In this document: in pieces, positions 14,674-16,843 of the stretch
How the letters are laid out: the number at the start of each line of letters is the position of its first letter
How positions within the stretch are numbered: the first letter of the stretch is position 1
NCBI GenBank assembly: GCA_017743605.1
Contig: JAGHYO010000022.1
Span: forward strand, 1-16,843
Direction of reading: 5' to 3'
Length of the DNA: 16,843 nucleotides
Origin: Thermoflexus sp.
Lineage (GTDB): Bacteria > Chloroflexota > Anaerolineae > Thermoflexales > Thermoflexaceae
The notes under the pieces: generated by a model
Seen by the model: the letters and a program-made list of their open reading frames with translations, nothing else
Database searches by the model: none
What the model was told of the DNA's origin: nothing
Made by a program: the position numbers and the translations under genes

Positions 14674-16368
14674 ATGATGGCGGATCGGACGGACGCCTGG
14701 CAGGAGCTGATTGCCTCTTTACAGCAGCGCCTTGAGGCATACACCCCGGAGATGGAGGTCGCCGAGATCGGCGAGATCATCGAGGCCGGGGATGGTATTG
14801 CCCGGAGCTCAGGCCTCCGCAACGTGATGGCCAGCGAGTTGGTAGAGTTCGAGAACGGCGTGATCGGCATTGCCTTCAACCTGGAACGCGATAACGTCGG
14901 CATCATCATCCTGGGAGATTTCAGCGGCATCCGCCAGGGGATGAAGGTCCGGGGCACCGGCCGTATCGCCTCGGTGCCGGTGGGCCAGGTCCTCCTGGGC
15001 CGCCTGGTGGACCCCCTGGGCCGACCTCTGGACGGCAAGGGGCCCATCGTCACGGATCGCTACCGCCCCATTGAGCGCATCGCCCCTGGCGTGACCAAAC
15101 GCCAGGACGTGGACACTCCGGTGCAGACGGGCATCAAGGCCATCGACGCGATGATCCCCATCGGGCGTGGCCAGCGGGAGCTGATCATCGGCGACCGCCA
15201 GACGGGGAAGACCGCCATCGCCGTGGATACCATCATCAACCAGAAGGGCAAAGGGCTGGTTTGCATCTATGTAGCCATTGGCCAGAAGCGCGCCCAGGTA
15301 GCCCGCCTGGTCGACATCCTCGAGCGATACGGCGCGATGGATTACACCATCGTCGTGGCAGCCACTGCCTCCGACCCCGCTGCCCTGCAATACATCGCCC
15401 CTTATGCGGGCTGCGCCATGGGCGAGGAGGTGATGGAGAACGGGGTGATCGTCAATGGCCAGCTGGTCAACGATGCTCTTATCGTCTACGACGATCTCAC
15501 CAAACACGCCTGGGCCTACCGCCAGGTCTCCCTGCTGCTCCGACGCCCCCCCGGCCGGGAGGCCTACCCGGGCGATATCTTCTACCTCCACTCCCGCCTT
15601 CTCGAGCGTGCCGCCCGGCTAGCCAATCAATACATCATCGTGCCGAAGGACGCGCTGGAGGACACCAAGGAAGGTATCGACGGGAGGTTCTATACCGGGC
15701 CCCTGGGCTACAAGGAGGCCTCGAAGGCCCTGGAGGCCCGCCCGGATAAGGAGAACCTCAAGATCCTCAAGGTGAAGGGCTCTGGCGGGAGCCTCACGGC
15801 GCTTCCCATTGTGGAGACCCAACTGGGGGACGTCTCAGCCTACATCCCCACCAACGTGATTTCCATCACCGACGGCCAGATCTACCTGGAGACCGACCTC
15901 TTCAACGCCGGCATCCGCCCAGCCATCAACGTGGGGATCTCCGTCTCCCGGGTGGGTGGCGCAGCCCAGACGAAAGCCATGAAGCAGGTGGCTGGGCGCC
16001 TGCGCCTGGAGATGGCCCAGTTCCGGGAGCTGGCCGCCTTCGTTCAGTTCGGATCGGATCTCGATAAGACCACCCTGGCCATCATCGAGCGGGGCAAGCG
16101 GCTGACGGAGGTCCTCAAGCAGCCTCAGTATGAGCCGATGCCCCTGGAGGAGCAGGTGATGGTCATCTTTGCCGGAACCAACGGCTACCTGGACGCCATC
16201 CCGGTGGAGAGGGCGCGCCAGTGGGAGAAGGAGTTCCTGCGCTTCATGGCCACGAACTACCCCGAGGTCGGCCGCGACATCGCCGAGCGCAAGGGGATCA
16301 CCCAGGAGACTGAGGAGAAGCTGCGCCGCGCCATCGAGGAGTTCAACCGCGGCTGGCTGGCGGGGTGA
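14674..16368 (+). CDS. atpA: F1Fo ATP synthase subunit alpha
   Basis: A 564-residue protein, about 50 longer than the E. coli subunit (513). It forms the alpha3beta3 head with AtpD and carries the non-catalytic nucleotide site. Visible: N-terminal beta-barrel region, PLGRPLDGKGPI, Walker A GDRQTGKT (173-180), ALIVYDDLTKHAWAYRQ, LLLRRPPGREAYPGD, and SVSRVGGAAQTKAMK with the conserved arginine at 426. Extra length lies in two places: about 9 residues after MENG (VIVNGQLVN) and a block of about 37-46 residues around 321-366 before GSLTALPI. ATG codons occur at 14674 and 14677; the first is used here. Normally atpH precedes and atpG follows atpA; here neither does, so the atp genes are split. Confidence 0.97.
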   Translation: MMADRTDAWQELIASLQQRLEAYTPEMEVAEIGEIIEAGDGIARSSGLRNVMASELVEFENGVIGIAFNLERDNVGIIILGDFSGIRQGMKVRGTGRIASVPVGQVLLGRLVDPLGRPLDGKGPIVTDRYRPIERIAPGVTKRQDVDTPVQTGIKAIDAMIPIGRGQRELIIGDRQTGKTAIAVDTIINQKGKGLVCIYVAIGQKRAQVARLVDILERYGAMDYTIVVAATASDPAALQYIAPYAGCAMGEEVMENGVIVNGQLVNDALIVYDDLTKHAWAYRQVSLLLRRPPGREAYPGDIFYLHSRLLERAARLANQYIIVPKDALEDTKEGIDGRFYTGPLGYKEASKALEARPDKENLKILKVKGSGGSLTALPIVETQLGDVSAYIPTNVISITDGQIYLETDLFNAGIRPAINVGISVSRVGGAAQTKAMKQVAGRLRLEMAQFRELAAFVQFGSDLDKTTLAIIERGKRLTEVLKQPQYEPMPLEEQVMVIFAGTNGYLDAIPVERARQWEKEFLRFMATNYPEVGRDIAERKGITQETEEKLRRAIEEFNRGWLAG

Positions 16369-16383
16369 GGGGAGGCTTGCGCG

Positions 16384-16843
16384 ATGGCCCTCGCCACCTG
16401 CCCCCGCGTCCATGTGGAGATCACGCCCTTCCACCCCTATCTGCTTCGCCTATATGGGGTAAGCGAGGCAGAGTTCGAGGCCCTGGCTGACGAGGACCTT
16501 AAAACGGAATACCTCGACGGGGTGATGATCGTGCACTCGCCGGCAAGCGTTCGGCATGAGGAGCGACAGCTCTTCCTCGCCACCCTCTTGAAGCTCCACG
16601 TGGATGCCCACCAGATGGGCCGGGTGATGGGAGGCAACGCGGTGTTCCGGTGGAGGCAGCGGCGGCTCGCCCCGGATGTGATGGTGGTGCGGGACGAGCA
16701 GCGGGTCGGCCCAAAGGAGGTGGAAGGGGTTCCGGACCTCGTAGTGGAGGTGCTTTCAGAATCCACGCGGGATTATGATCTGGGGGAGAAGCGGCGACTG
16801 TATCGGGAGGCGGGGGTGGGGGAGCTGTGGTTAGTGGATGTGG
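16384..16843 (+). CDS. Uma2-family (DUF820) restriction-endonuclease-fold protein, 3' end cut by window
   Basis: An open frame runs from ATG 16384 to the right edge (153 codons, no stop), with AGGGGAGG (16368-16375) as a good ribosome-binding site overlapping the end of atpA. Uma2 motifs: E42 (LKTEYLDGVMIV), D98 (LAPDVMVV), DLVVEVLSEST with E122, and the DLGEKRRLY/GVGELWLVDV ending with K136. Family members are ~190-200 residues, so the last ~40 are missing. Uma2 proteins are numerous in Chloroflexota and Cyanobacteria; they have a PD-(D/E)XK fold but their biological substrate is unknown. Close spacing to atpA (15 nt) suggests co-transcription. Confidence 0.88.
   Translation, partial: MALATCPRVHVEITPFHPYLLRLYGVSEAEFEALADEDLKTEYLDGVMIVHSPASVRHEERQLFLATLLKLHVDAHQMGRVMGGNAVFRWRQRRLAPDVMVVRDEQRVGPKEVEGVPDLVVEVLSESTRDYDLGEKRRLYREAGVGELWLVDV

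Noticed and set aside
1..16843. CRISPR arrays, tRNA/rRNA genes, transposases or attachment sites
   Set aside because: None seen: the only direct repeats are the coding 63-bp units at the left edge and the NHL repeats, and no integrase or transposase motifs appear in any frame.

Overview
The window is GC-rich (roughly two thirds G+C by eye) and nearly all genes lie on the + strand, packed with 4-nt stop/start overlaps. The gene content points to a thermophilic member of the Chloroflexota (Thermoflexia/Anaerolineae-like): a Chlor_Arch_YYY (DUF2298) membrane protein next to an Agl23/TIGR03663 protein with a C-terminal NHL propeller, together with DUF3782, Uma2 and HEPN/MNT genes. The organism assignment is inference from these families; no rRNA is present.

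Layout. (1) 2-646: 3' part of a coiled-coil PD-(D/E)XK protein (DUF3782-like) whose coiled coil is built from a 63-bp tandem repeat that runs off the left edge. (2) 647-4755: two abutting or overlapping membrane-protein genes, DUF2298 and a GT-C-like protein. (3) 4756-5045: a 290-bp intergenic region with two similar TATAAT promoters, a perfect 15-bp inverted repeat between them and a small palindrome on the second promoter. (4) 5046-8423: Agl23-like GT-C protein fused to six NHL repeats. (5) 8461-13480: an apparent operon from one TATAAT promoter: MNT nucleotidyltransferase, HEPN (frameshifted), sucC, a second HEPN, a second MNT, sucD, and a Wzt-type polysaccharide-export ATPase. (6) 13515-14585: M42 aminopeptidase. 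(7) 14603-16368: promoter and an isolated atpA with lineage-type insertions. (8) 16384 to the right edge: a Uma2-family endonuclease-fold protein, cut off by the window.

How the genes work together. The three large membrane proteins probably form a lipid-linked-sugar or cell-surface glycan system; this rests on family co-occurrence, not on known biochemistry. SucC and SucD form succinyl-CoA synthetase of the TCA cycle, but here the two subunit genes are separated by a HEPN-MNT pair and sucC is preceded by another MNT-HEPN pair of opposite gene order, so a TCA enzyme is translationally coupled to two toxin-antitoxin-type modules. The first HEPN gene has lost one base, apparently from a G run; correcting it restores a conserved C-terminus whose stop overlaps the sucC start by 4 nt. 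This embedded arrangement is the most unusual thing in the window.
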